Assembly: GCF_009936275.1 (NCBI RefSeq)
Contig: NZ_AP019797.1
Coordinates: 1,479,501 to 1,543,500, forward strand
Reading direction: 5' to 3'
Source of the DNA: Rhodothermus marinus
GTDB taxonomy: Bacteria > Bacteroidota > Rhodothermia > Rhodothermales > Rhodothermaceae
DNA length: 64,000 bases
The first letter of the stretch is position 1. Each line of letters starts with the position of its first letter. The notes beneath the pieces are model-generated. The model had not been told where the DNA came from and made no database searches. It saw only the letters and a program-made list of their open reading frames with translations. This document shows positions 47,307 through 59,356 of the stretch, piece by piece. The translations under genes and the position numbers were made by a program.

Positions 47307-47337
47307 TTTTCGTTTTGATAGCTTCCCGTTAAATTTG
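47307..47337 (+). promoter_or_regulatory. Predicted promoter of the MerR-family gene
   Basis: TTTT (47307-47310) and TAAATTTG (47330-47337) are 19 nt apart; TAAATTTG is a perfect TAnnTTTG. It lies in the divergent region between the EamA and MerR genes. Confidence 0.55.
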
Positions 47338-47359
47338 CAGCAGCAGACCGGGCGACGTT

Positions 47360-47725
47360 ATGCAGGAGCAGCAGAAGTGGTACAGCATCGGGGAGGTAGC
47401 GCAGCGGACGGGGCTGGCGCCCCATGTGCTGCGGTACTGGGAGACCGAGTTCGAGGAGTTACGGCCGCAGAAGGATAAGGCCGGCCGTCGTCGCTACTCG
47501 GAAGAAGATCTGACACTGTTACGGGAGATCCAGCACCTGCTGCATGTGGAGCGCTACACGATCGAAGGGGCGCGGCGCGTGCTGGCACGTCGGCGCCAAC
47601 GGCAGGACGGTGCCATGCGGGCGCAATTGCTGGAACTCCGGGCGTTTCTGGTGGAGTTGCTGCAGTACCTGGAAGCGCGGCCCGGCTGTGAAGAGCCGGC
47701 AAAAGGGAACTCCGGCCCCGATTGA
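47360..47725 (+). CDS. MerR-family transcriptional regulator
   Basis: A 121-residue regulator. The N-terminal MerR winged helix is clear (WYSIGEVAQRTGLAPHVLRY, WETEFEELRPQKDKAGRRRY, then IQHLLHVERYTIEGARRVL). A short C-terminal helix (ALLELRAFLVELLQYLE-like) would mediate dimerisation; there is no metal- or drug-binding domain. Similar small MerR proteins in Bacteroidota are often of unknown target, sometimes linked to cell-envelope genes. tRNA-Pro follows 59 nt downstream. Confidence 0.85.
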   Translation: MQEQQKWYSIGEVAQRTGLAPHVLRYWETEFEELRPQKDKAGRRRYSEEDLTLLREIQHLLHVERYTIEGARRVLARRRQRQDGAMRAQLLELRAFLVELLQYLEARPGCEEPAKGNSGPD

Positions 47726-47784
47726 AGCATTTGCAGCCCTTGCCTGACGGCTACCATTCGGTGTAGTTTGCCAGCGAATGATGT

Positions 47785-47861
47785 CGGGACGTAGCGCAGC
47801 CCGGTAGCGCACTAGCATGGGGTGCTAGGGGTCGTGGGTTCAAATCCCACCGTCCCGACCA
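47785..47861 (+). tRNA. tRNA-Pro (anticodon GGG)
   Basis: The acceptor stem CGGGACG (47785-47791) pairs with CGTCCCG (47851-47857), followed by A and an encoded CCA. The anticodon arm CTAGC/GCTAG encloses loop ATGGGGT, giving anticodon GGG at 47819-47821. The T-arm is GTGGG-TTCAAAT-CCCAC. Confidence 0.96.
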
Positions 47862-47862
47862 G

Positions 47863-47892
47863 GCCCCGCCCTTTCGGGCGGGGCTTTTTTTT
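47863..47892 (+). terminator. Rho-independent terminator after tRNA-Pro
   Basis: GCCCCGCCC (47863-47871) and GGGCGGGGC (47876-47884) form a perfect 9-bp stem with loop TTTC, followed by eight T (47885-47892). Confidence 0.95.
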
Positions 47893-48450
47893 GTGCGGGC
47901 AATTCTGGCGAGCTGCTTGAGCGTCATCCCGTTGCAGATCCTGACGCTTCCTGAAATTGTCCGGTGCTTTGTTCTGATCGGTAAAGCTTTTTTGGTGGCG
48001 CCTGCTGTCGAGCTAAAAGAGTAATTGTCTGTGTGAATAATGTATAAACAAGAAAGTCGAAAGATTAGAATTGCTCAATGAAACTAAGGTTTGATGGAAA
48101 GTTTTTCTTAAAAACAAAAATGAAAAGGGCTTCCAATCCGTTTAGATTTAATGAAAGCGCTACCGACGCTGTTGTTTTTGCAGGATTTGCTGCTTGACGG
48201 CGAGGATCTTAAATGCGTTATTGCAATCAAAAAGCAACGTTACGCTGCAAATTGACGGGTACGCGCATGCATCACCTTGCTTCTCGTCAGACAGGCCGGT
48301 TGTCACTTCCCGGATGCAACGGGAAGCAGGGTGTCGTGCGTCGGGTGTGCGCCAGGATGGTCCGTGCGGTACGACCTTGCGGTGCGGTCCTTATTACGGC
48401 CCCTACGGGCCGCGTAACGACGATTACCGCCTGATTCTCCAACCTGGCGA
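47893..48450. other. Gene-poor AT-rich gap before gltB
   Basis: No gene is supported here. 47990-48190 is strikingly AT-rich for this genome and likely holds the promoter for gltB. 48190-48450 is GC-rich; a 73-codon ORF (48213-48434, ending in [15 protein letters not shown]) is open but lacks family resemblance or a good ribosome-binding site. A hairpin (CGGCCC-CTA-CGGGCCG, 48397-48412) lies in that ORF. The region may be a long leader of the gltB transcript. Confidence 0.45.
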
Positions 48451-48519
48451 CCCCGGCTGCCTCTCTTTTACAACTTTTTTAAAAGATTGCAGCGCAGACC
48501 GGGGCGCCATAAACCCCGG
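48451..48519 (+). promoter_or_regulatory. Mutually exclusive hairpins in the gltB leader
   Basis: CCCCGGCTGC (48451-48460) pairs with GCAG-A-CCGGGG (48494-48504): a 10-bp helix with one bulged A, enclosing an inner stem TCTTTT/AAAAGA (48464-48469 and 48481-48486). The segment CCGGGG (48499-48504) can instead pair with CCCCGG (48514-48519), a hairpin that ends six nucleotides before the gltB ATG and would mask ribosome access. The two folds share CCGGGG and cannot coexist. Confidence 0.55.
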
Positions 48520-48525
48520 GTTGCG

Positions 48526-53058
<4,533 letters not shown>

Positions 53059-53083
53059 AAACCCACAAGTTGTACGCAAGCGT

Positions 53084-54562
53084 ATGGGATCCCTGCGAGG
53101 TTTCATAGAAATCCCCCGCGAGAATCCCGAGAAGCGACCGGTCGAGGAGCGCGTTCGGGATTTCCGAGAGGTGTACCGGCTGCTGCCGGACGAACGCATC
53201 CAGCAGCAGGCCGCCCGCTGCATGGACTGCGGCATTCCGTTCTGCCACTCCGGTTGCCCGCTGGGCAACGTGATTCCGGAGTTCAACGACCTGGTGTACC
53301 GCAACCGCTGGCGGGATGCCTACGAGCGGCTGCGCGCTACGAACAATTTCCCGGAGTTTACCGGACGCGTCTGTCCGGCCCCCTGCGAGTCGGCCTGCGT
53401 GCTGGGCCTGATCGAACCGCCGGTGACGATCGAACAGATCGAGTGGGCCATCATCGAACGGGCTTTCCGTGAAGGATGGGTCAAACCTGAGCCACCGGCG
53501 CGCCGGACCGGCAAAAAGGTGGCCGTCATCGGATCGGGGCCTGCCGGACTGGCCTGCGCCGACCAGCTCAACCGCGCCGGCCACTGGGTGACGGTTTTCG
53601 AGCGGGATGACCGCATCGGAGGGCTGCTGCGCTACGGCGTGCCCGACTTCAAGATGGAAAAGTGGGTGATCGACCGGCGCGTGGCCATTCTGGAAGCCGA
53701 GGGCATCACGTTCCGCACCGGGGTACACGTGGGCCGCGACTATCCCGTCGATCAGCTCCGGCGCGACTTCGATGCGATCGTGCTCTGCACGGGCGCCACG
53801 CAACCGCGCGACGTGAAGGTCCCCGGACGCGAACTGGCCGGCATTCACTTCGCCTGGGAATACCTCTGGCAGGCTACCAAGCGGGTGGCTCGCGACGACC
53901 TGGAAGCGGCCGGCATCCCGATCATCGACGCCGCCGGCAAGGACGTGATCGTCATCGGCGGGGGCGACACGGCCAGCGACTGTATTGGCGTGGCCAATCG
54001 GCAGGGCGCCCGCTCCATCACGAACTTTCACATCTGGCCGGCGCCGCCAAAAGAGCGCACGCCCGAAATGCCCTGGCCCTATCATCCGCACCTGCTGCAG
54101 GTGACCACCTCGCACGAAGAAGGGTGTGAGCGGGTCTGGAGCGTGCAGACGATCGCCTTCGAGGGGCGCAACGGGCACGTCGAGCGGGTGATCACGGTGG
54201 ACGTCGAACCCGGTCCGCCGGGACCGGACGGCCGCCGCATGCGCCGCGAGGTGCCCGGCTCCCGCCGCGAATGGCCAGCCGATCTGGTGCTGATCGCCAT
54301 CGGCTACGAGGGACCGGAGCGGAGCCCGTTGCTGGAGGCGCTGGGCGTCGAACTGGACGAACGTGGACGCGTGAAGGCGGACGAACACTTCCAGACGAAC
54401 GTCCCCGGCGTGTTCGTGGCAGGCGACGCGCATCGGGGCGCTTCGCTGGTGGTCTGGGCCATCTCGGAAGGGCGTGAGGCGGCCCGCGGTGTCGATCTGT
54501 ACCTGATGGACTATACGACGCTGCCCACGAAGGGCGAAGGCGACCTGCCCTTGCTCCGATAA
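53084..54562 (+). CDS. gltD: Glutamate synthase small subunit
   Basis: A 492-residue FAD/NAD(P)H-binding subunit that passes electrons to GltB. Its N-terminal Fe-S segment has RCMDCGIPFCHSGCPLGNVI and RVCPAPCESACVLG. Two dinucleotide sites are AVIGSGPAGLACADQLNRAG and VIVIGGGDTASDCIGVA. The end reads GVFVAGDAHRGASLVVWAIS, typical of the family. It is the second gene of the glutamate-synthase operon, and a possible promoter for thrB lies within its last codons. Confidence 0.97.
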   Translation: MGSLRGFIEIPRENPEKRPVEERVRDFREVYRLLPDERIQQQAARCMDCGIPFCHSGCPLGNVIPEFNDLVYRNRWRDAYERLRATNNFPEFTGRVCPAPCESACVLGLIEPPVTIEQIEWAIIERAFREGWVKPEPPARRTGKKVAVIGSGPAGLACADQLNRAGHWVTVFERDDRIGGLLRYGVPDFKMEKWVIDRRVAILEAEGITFRTGVHVGRDYPVDQLRRDFDAIVLCTGATQPRDVKVPGRELAGIHFAWEYLWQATKRVARDDLEAAGIPIIDAAGKDVIVIGGGDTASDCIGVANRQGARSITNFHIWPAPPKERTPEMPWPYHPHLLQVTTSHEEGCERVWSVQTIAFEGRNGHVERVITVDVEPGPPGPDGRRMRREVPGSRREWPADLVLIAIGYEGPERSPLLEALGVELDERGRVKADEHFQTNVPGVFVAGDAHRGASLVVWAISEGREAARGVDLYLMDYTTLPTKGEGDLPLLR

Positions 54563-54581
54563 GTCGGCCACTCGTATCTTG
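54551..54581 (+). promoter_or_regulatory. Predicted promoter giving a near-leaderless thrB mRNA
   Basis: TTG (54551-54553), a 21-nt spacer and TATCTTG (54575-54581) fit the Bacteroidota promoter pattern. Initiation about five bases downstream would leave only a few nucleotides before the thrB ATG at 54590. Confidence 0.45.
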
Positions 54582-54589
54582 CCGCCGCT

Positions 54590-55567
54590 ATGGAAGCTGT
54601 ACCATCGTCAATTTCTGTGGTATCCGACCGACAGGGCGAGCGCGTGGTGGTCTGGGGCCCCGGCTCGCTGTCGAATCTTGGTCCCGGCTTCGATGCGCTG
54701 GGGCTGTGCATCCAGGGGCTCGGGGATCGGGTGGAAGCCTGGCGCACGGAAACGCCCGGCGTGACGCTGGTGGAGGCCAACGGCCTGCCCGGCTCCAGCA
54801 TTCCCTGTGATTCCACCACGAACACGGCCGCCGTGGCGGCCGCCGCCGTATTGCGCCAGGTGGGTGCCCGCCACGGAGTGGCGCTACGCCTGCATAAAGG
54901 GCTGCCCTCCGGCTCGGGACTGGGCAGCTCGGCCGCCAGTGCCGTGGCCGGCGCCTGGGCGGCCAACCTGTTGCTGGACGAGCCCCTGCCGCGCGAGGCG
55001 CTCGTGGAAGCCGTGCTCGAAGGGGAGGCCGTCGCTTCGGGCAGCCGACACGGCGACAACGTGCTACCGGCGCTTTTCGGCGGACTCGTGCTCGTGTCGG
55101 CCAGCGATCCGACCTGCTACCGCCGCATTCCGCTGCCCGGGCCCCTGTCGATCGCGTTGATTCTGCCCCGGGTCGAAATCCTGACGCGTACGGCCCGCGA
55201 AATTCTGCCCCGGCAGGTGACGCTGCAGGACGCCGTGCACAATGCCTCGGCACTGGCGTTTCTGATCGACGCGTTCCGGGCCGGCGACTGGGAGACGGTG
55301 GGGCGCTGGATGATGGCTGATCGGATCGTGGAGCCCGTTCGGGCGCGGCTGGTGCCCTGCTACGAGCCGGTACGCCGGGCCGCGCTTTCCGCCGGAGCCT
55401 TCGGCTGCGCCCTGACCGGCTCGGGCCCGGCCATGTTCGCACTGGCCCGCGACGAAATGCACGCCCGTCAGGTGCTCTCGGCCATGCGGGAAGCCTGCCT
55501 GCAAAGCGGGGTGGACGTGGAAGGATACGTTACGGCTGTCGATTTTGAAGGCGCACGTCAGCTCTGA
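54590..55567 (+). CDS. thrB: Homoserine kinase
   Basis: ThrB phosphorylates homoserine, the fourth step of threonine synthesis from aspartate. The 325-residue protein is a GHMP kinase: WGPGSLSNLGPGFDALGLCI at the N-terminus, the P-loop-like GLPSGSGLGSSAASAVAGAW, and the C-terminal CALTGSGPAMFALARD. ATG 54590 starts 27 nt after gltD. thrC starts four nucleotides after its stop codon, so the two threonine genes form an operon. Confidence 0.95.
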   Translation: MEAVPSSISVVSDRQGERVVVWGPGSLSNLGPGFDALGLCIQGLGDRVEAWRTETPGVTLVEANGLPGSSIPCDSTTNTAAVAAAAVLRQVGARHGVALRLHKGLPSGSGLGSSAASAVAGAWAANLLLDEPLPREALVEAVLEGEAVASGSRHGDNVLPALFGGLVLVSASDPTCYRRIPLPGPLSIALILPRVEILTRTAREILPRQVTLQDAVHNASALAFLIDAFRAGDWETVGRWMMADRIVEPVRARLVPCYEPVRRAALSAGAFGCALTGSGPAMFALARDEMHARQVLSAMREACLQSGVDVEGYVTAVDFEGARQL

Positions 55568-55571
55568 GATC

Positions 55572-56882
55572 ATGAGTGCTCCGGAGCCCATCCGTTTTGT
55601 CAGCACGCGCGGGAAGGCGCCCGCCCTGACGTTCGACGAAGCCCTGTTGCAGGGGCTGGCGTCTGACGGTGGCCTCTACATCCCGGAGCGTGTTCCGCAA
55701 CTGCCATCCACCGTCTGGCGCGCGGCCCGCTCGTTTCCCGAGATGGCCGCCGAGGTGCTGGCGCGCTGGCTGCAGGGCGTTTTTCCGGAGGAAACGGTGT
55801 CCCGGGTAACGGCCGAGGCGCTTTCGTTCCCGGTACCGCTCGTGCCGCTGGGCGACGGCCTTTACGTGCTGGAGCTTTTCCACGGGCCGACGCTTTCGTT
55901 CAAGGACTTTGGCGCCCGCACCATGGCCCGCTTTGCCCGTGAGGTGCTGCGCCGGCGAGAGGAGCGCCTGCTGGTGCTGGTGGCCACGTCGGGCGATACG
56001 GGCAGCGCCGTGGCCGATGGCTTCGCCGGACTGGAGCGCGTGCAGGTAGGCCTGCTCTATCCCTACGGCCAGGTCAGTCCCGTGCAGGAGCGCCAGCTCA
56101 TCGTGCAACGGCCGGGCGTGCAGGCCTTCGCCGTGCACGGCACGTTCGACGACTGCCAGCGGCTGGTCAAATCGGCCTTCGCCGATCCGGACTTTTCCCG
56201 CGTGCGGCTCTCTTCGGCCAACTCGATCAACGTGGGACGCCTGCTGCCGCAAATGCTCTACTACATCTGGGCCGTGGCCGAGGGCGGGTTCGACGAAGTG
56301 GTCTTCTGCGTGCCCAGCGGCAACCTGGGCAACCTGACCGGCGGGGTGCTGGCCGCACTGAGCGGGTTACCCGTGCGGCGTTTCATTGCCGCCCACAACG
56401 CGAACGACTTCTTCCCGCGCTTTCTGGCGGGAGAGGGACCGGCCTTCGGGCCATCGCGACGCACGCTGTCGAATGCCATGGACGTGGGCGCGCCGAGCAA
56501 CTTCGAACGGTTGCAGGCGCTGCTGGGCGCGTCCATGCCCGAGCGCATCTGGGGCACGAGCGTATCGGACAAAGAAACGCTGCAGACCATCCGGCGGGTG
56601 TACGAGACGACCGGCTACCTGGCCGATCCGCATACGGCCGTGGGGCTGGAGGCGGCCCGCCGCTACCGGGAGGCCACAGGTGATCGGGCACCACTCGTGG
56701 TGCTGGCTACGGCCCACCCGGCCAAGTTTCCCGAAGTGATCCGCCAGGCGCTGGATTTCGAGCCGGAGGCGCCCGAGGCGCTGGCACGGCTCTGGAAGCA
56801 GGAAGTTTCTGTGGTTCATGTCGAAGCCGATCTGGAGGCCTTGAAAGCGCACCTGTTGCCTCATGTGGCTGCCGGGGCGTGA
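55572..56882 (+). CDS. thrC: Threonine synthase
   Basis: ThrC converts O-phosphohomoserine to threonine with pyridoxal phosphate. The 436 residues contain the PLP lysine in GPTLSFKDFGARTMARF, VATSGDTGSAVADGF (phosphate-binding), SSANSINVGRLLPQMLYY and VPSGNLGNLTGGVLAA. It belongs to the longer class I type seen in E. coli. ATG 55572 follows the thrB stop codon; the next gene overlaps its last 20 nt. Confidence 0.96.
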   Translation: MSAPEPIRFVSTRGKAPALTFDEALLQGLASDGGLYIPERVPQLPSTVWRAARSFPEMAAEVLARWLQGVFPEETVSRVTAEALSFPVPLVPLGDGLYVLELFHGPTLSFKDFGARTMARFAREVLRRREERLLVLVATSGDTGSAVADGFAGLERVQVGLLYPYGQVSPVQERQLIVQRPGVQAFAVHGTFDDCQRLVKSAFADPDFSRVRLSSANSINVGRLLPQMLYYIWAVAEGGFDEVVFCVPSGNLGNLTGGVLAALSGLPVRRFIAAHNANDFFPRFLAGEGPAFGPSRRTLSNAMDVGAPSNFERLQALLGASMPERIWGTSVSDKETLQTIRRVYETTGYLADPHTAVGLEAARRYREATGDRAPLVVLATAHPAKFPEVIRQALDFEPEAPEALARLWKQEVSVVHVEADLEALKAHLLPHVAAGA

Positions 56883-57591
56883 TCCGGCCGAAGTCGCACC
56901 GGAAAAGCTGACCGCGCTCGTACCACCGGTGCGCACCTTTGAGGGCTTTGCGCCCGAAGCGTTCGAGGCCCTGGCTCGTCTGAAGTCCCGTCCGCACATC
57001 GAGCAGTACCGACAGGAAAAGCCCGCGTTGCGCCGGTACGTGCAGGAGCCTTTTCGGAGGCTGCGGGACGATCTGGTGGTGAACTGGGTGCTCCCTAACG
57101 CCCTGGCACTGGAGACGGAGCGCAACGTGTTCAGTCGGTTTCTGAAGAATGACTTCGGGGCCGGTGGCTGCTATGCGCATTACTGGATGGCGTTTTACCG
57201 GCAGGGGCGGCGACGTCTGGCCGATGTGCAGCTTATCGTGAGTTTGCATGCCGATGGTTTGCGGGTGGGCGTGTATGCCGGGGAGCCGGCGCGAACGGTC
57301 TGGCGTGCGGTGCGGGCGCGTCTGCCGGAGGCCGGGGTATCGGTTCTGGGGCCGATTATTCCGTTATTGCAAGTCAAAATCTACCCGAGGAAGGGAGAAG
57401 CGCGTCTGATAGGTGGCGTGGAGGATCTGCAGCGCCTGTCGGTCCTGCTGCGTGGTGCGGAGGGTATCTGGGCGGGATGGACGTTGTCTCGAGAGGCCGT
57501 GCTGGAACGGGGAAGTGAGGTGGTGGACTGGATCCTGGAAACCTGGCGGATGGCCTGGCCCCTGTATCGTTTCTGCTGTGCGGTCAGTTGA
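56863..57591 (+). CDS. Conserved protein of unknown function, overlapping thrC
   Basis: A 242-residue soluble protein. Helical N-terminal region (FEALARLKSRPHIEQYRQEK) is followed by a mixed alpha/beta core with YAHYWMAFYRQGRRRLADVQ, then LIVSLHADGLRVGVYAG and a C-terminal helix (VVDWILETWRMAWPLYRF). The core pattern is weakly similar to DUF2461-like and McrB-N-terminal-like domains, but I cannot assign it. It overlaps thrC by 20 nt, so it is translationally coupled to threonine synthesis genes, and it converges with the next gene with an eight-base overlap. Confidence 0.65.
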   Translation: MWLPGRDPAEVAPEKLTALVPPVRTFEGFAPEAFEALARLKSRPHIEQYRQEKPALRRYVQEPFRRLRDDLVVNWVLPNALALETERNVFSRFLKNDFGAGGCYAHYWMAFYRQGRRRLADVQLIVSLHADGLRVGVYAGEPARTVWRAVRARLPEAGVSVLGPIIPLLQVKIYPRKGEARLIGGVEDLQRLSVLLRGAEGIWAGWTLSREAVLERGSEVVDWILETWRMAWPLYRFCCAVS

Positions 57592-58408
57592 GCGCGAAGG
57601 CCAGCACGTCGCCCGCGCCATCGTAGGGCAGCAGGTAGAGCGTGTCGCGATGCAAGGCCAGCCCTTCGCGCGTCAGCGGCCATCCCTGGCGGGTCCGTCC
57701 TACGGGCAGGCGATGCACTAGCCGTCGGTTTTCCAGATCGATCCAGTCGAGGACGCCCTGAAAAAGCCGGTGGTAACCGCCGCACAGCAGCAGCCGCTCG
57801 ACGAACTGGCAGTCCTGGTAGGCCACGCCGGTGGGACTGGGAAACTGCGCAAGGAGTCGACCGGAGGGGTCCCAGATGTAAAAGTGACGCGAGTCCCAGT
57901 CGGTCCCGACGAGGCGTCCTTCCGGATCGGCGGCCAGCAGGCTGATGTGTCGGGGCGCTGAGAAGCTGTGCACGACGGAAAAGTCGTCGGGGGACAGCGC
58001 GAGGATGCGGGAGGGACCGCCGGGATGGTAGGGAGCACTGGGGACCCAGAGCAGGCGTCCGTCGAAGGCGAGACCGCCGGGGTGGATGCGTTCGCCTTCG
58101 GTCAGCTCCCGGCGGAGAGTGGGGCGTCCGCTGGCGCGCGCGACGCGAAAGATCCAGCCGCGTCGTTCTCGACGATCGACGGCGGTAATGAAAAAGGCGG
58201 TGTCGGTCACGACCAGACCCTGGACGTGGTAGGCGTCGAAACGAAGGGGAAAGCGAACGGTGGGATCGGGCAGACGATGGCGTACGATCGAGGCGGGGAG
58301 CTCCGAAGAAGGCGGCGCGGAGCCCGGGGGTGCTGGCAGGGAAAGCGTGCTGAGGAGCAGCAGGATCGGTGTAAGCTGTAGCGGTCGGATCATGGCGGCT
58401 TTTTTCAT
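57584..58408 (-). CDS. Secreted beta-propeller-like protein (possibly DUF6454)
   Basis: A 274-residue exported protein. The signal peptide runs to about residue 30 (MIRPLQLTPILLLLSTLSLP). The mature part has repeated beta-blade motifs (HVQGLVVTDTAFFITAVDRR, IHPGGLAFDGRLLWVPSAPY, LLAADPEGRLVGTDWDSRHF and DPSGRLLAQF). The pattern VGRTRQGWPLTREGLALHRD and its neighbours resemble the DUF6454 secreted family as I remember it; the function is unknown. ATG 58408 is used; ATG 58393 is an alternative. Confidence 0.7.
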   Translation of the reverse strand: MKKAAMIRPLQLTPILLLLSTLSLPAPPGSAPPSSELPASIVRHRLPDPTVRFPLRFDAYHVQGLVVTDTAFFITAVDRRERRGWIFRVARASGRPTLRRELTEGERIHPGGLAFDGRLLWVPSAPYHPGGPSRILALSPDDFSVVHSFSAPRHISLLAADPEGRLVGTDWDSRHFYIWDPSGRLLAQFPSPTGVAYQDCQFVERLLLCGGYHRLFQGVLDWIDLENRRLVHRLPVGRTRQGWPLTREGLALHRDTLYLLPYDGAGDVLAFALN

Positions 58409-58564
58409 TCTGGCCGCCGTATGCTACAGACGAGCTGTTAGTGCAGAATAAAGGGGCCGTTATTGCATCATAAAAAGCGATGGGGTATCATAGGAAGGGC
58501 CTTCGGGTTTACCTGCTTTGTCGATAAAGATCGGACGATCCGACGCGTTGATCGAGATAATCGC

Positions 58565-59353
58565 ATGGAACTGGTACAGACGCACATTGAACAGCCGATC
58601 GCGACGCTGACGCTCAACCGGCCGGACAAACGCAACGCGCTGAGCGGGGCGCTGGTCACGGAGCTTTCTCAGGCATTGGCCGCTGTTGCTGAGCGCGATG
58701 AGGTGCGGGTGGTGGTACTGACCGGGGCGGGCAAGGTGTTTTCGGCGGGGGCCGATCTGGCGGAGCTTTCGCGGCTTCAGGAGGCGACGGCCGAGGAGAA
58801 TCTGGCCGACTCGGAGCGCCTGGCCGCGCTGTTTCGTCAGATTGCTTATTATCCGAAGCCGCTTATTGCAAAGGTGAACGGCCATGCCATTGCCGGCGGG
58901 TGCGGGCTGGCCGTGGCCTGCGACTTCGCCATCGCGACCGCCGGCAGTAAGCTGGGCTTTACGGAGGTGCGCATCGGGTTCGTGCCGGCCATTGTGGCCA
59001 CGTTTGTGCTGCGCCGGGTGGGCGAGACCGTCGCCCGCGATCTGTTGCTGCGCGGCCGGCTCATCGAAGCGGAGGAAGCCGTGCGGCTGGGGCTGATTCA
59101 TCAGGCGGTGCCGGCCGATGTGCTGGATGCTACGGTGCAGGCACTGGCCCATGAGCTGGCCACCGAGACGAGCCCTTCGGCCGTTGCGCTGACGCGTCGT
59201 CTGCTGGCCGATCTGCCCGGCCTGAGTCTGGACGCGGCGCTGGCCTATGCCACGCGGGTCAATGCGCTGGCGCGGGGTACGGCCGACTGCAAGGCCGGCA
59301 TCCGGGCCTTTCTGGAAAAGCAGGATCCCCCCTGGCGCCAATCGTCAGGCTGA
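58565..59353 (+). CDS. Enoyl-CoA hydratase/isomerase-family protein
   Basis: A 262-residue crotonase-fold enzyme that hydrates or isomerises acyl-CoA substrates. The oxyanion-hole motifs are visible in GKVFSAGADLAEL and AIAGGCGLAVACDFAIA, and one catalytic Glu in KLGFTEVRIGFVPAIVA. The other catalytic Glu position, in GGCGLA, is Gly, as in methylglutaconyl-CoA hydratase (LiuC)-like members, so leucine or a related degradation route is possible. ATG 58565 begins the conserved MELVQTHIEQPIATLTLNRP. The squalene-synthase-like gene starts three nucleotides after the stop codon. Confidence 0.87.
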   Translation: MELVQTHIEQPIATLTLNRPDKRNALSGALVTELSQALAAVAERDEVRVVVLTGAGKVFSAGADLAELSRLQEATAEENLADSERLAALFRQIAYYPKPLIAKVNGHAIAGGCGLAVACDFAIATAGSKLGFTEVRIGFVPAIVATFVLRRVGETVARDLLLRGRLIEAEEAVRLGLIHQAVPADVLDATVQALAHELATETSPSAVALTRRLLADLPGLSLDAALAYATRVNALARGTADCKAGIRAFLEKQDPPWRQSSG

Positions 59354-59356
59354 ACC

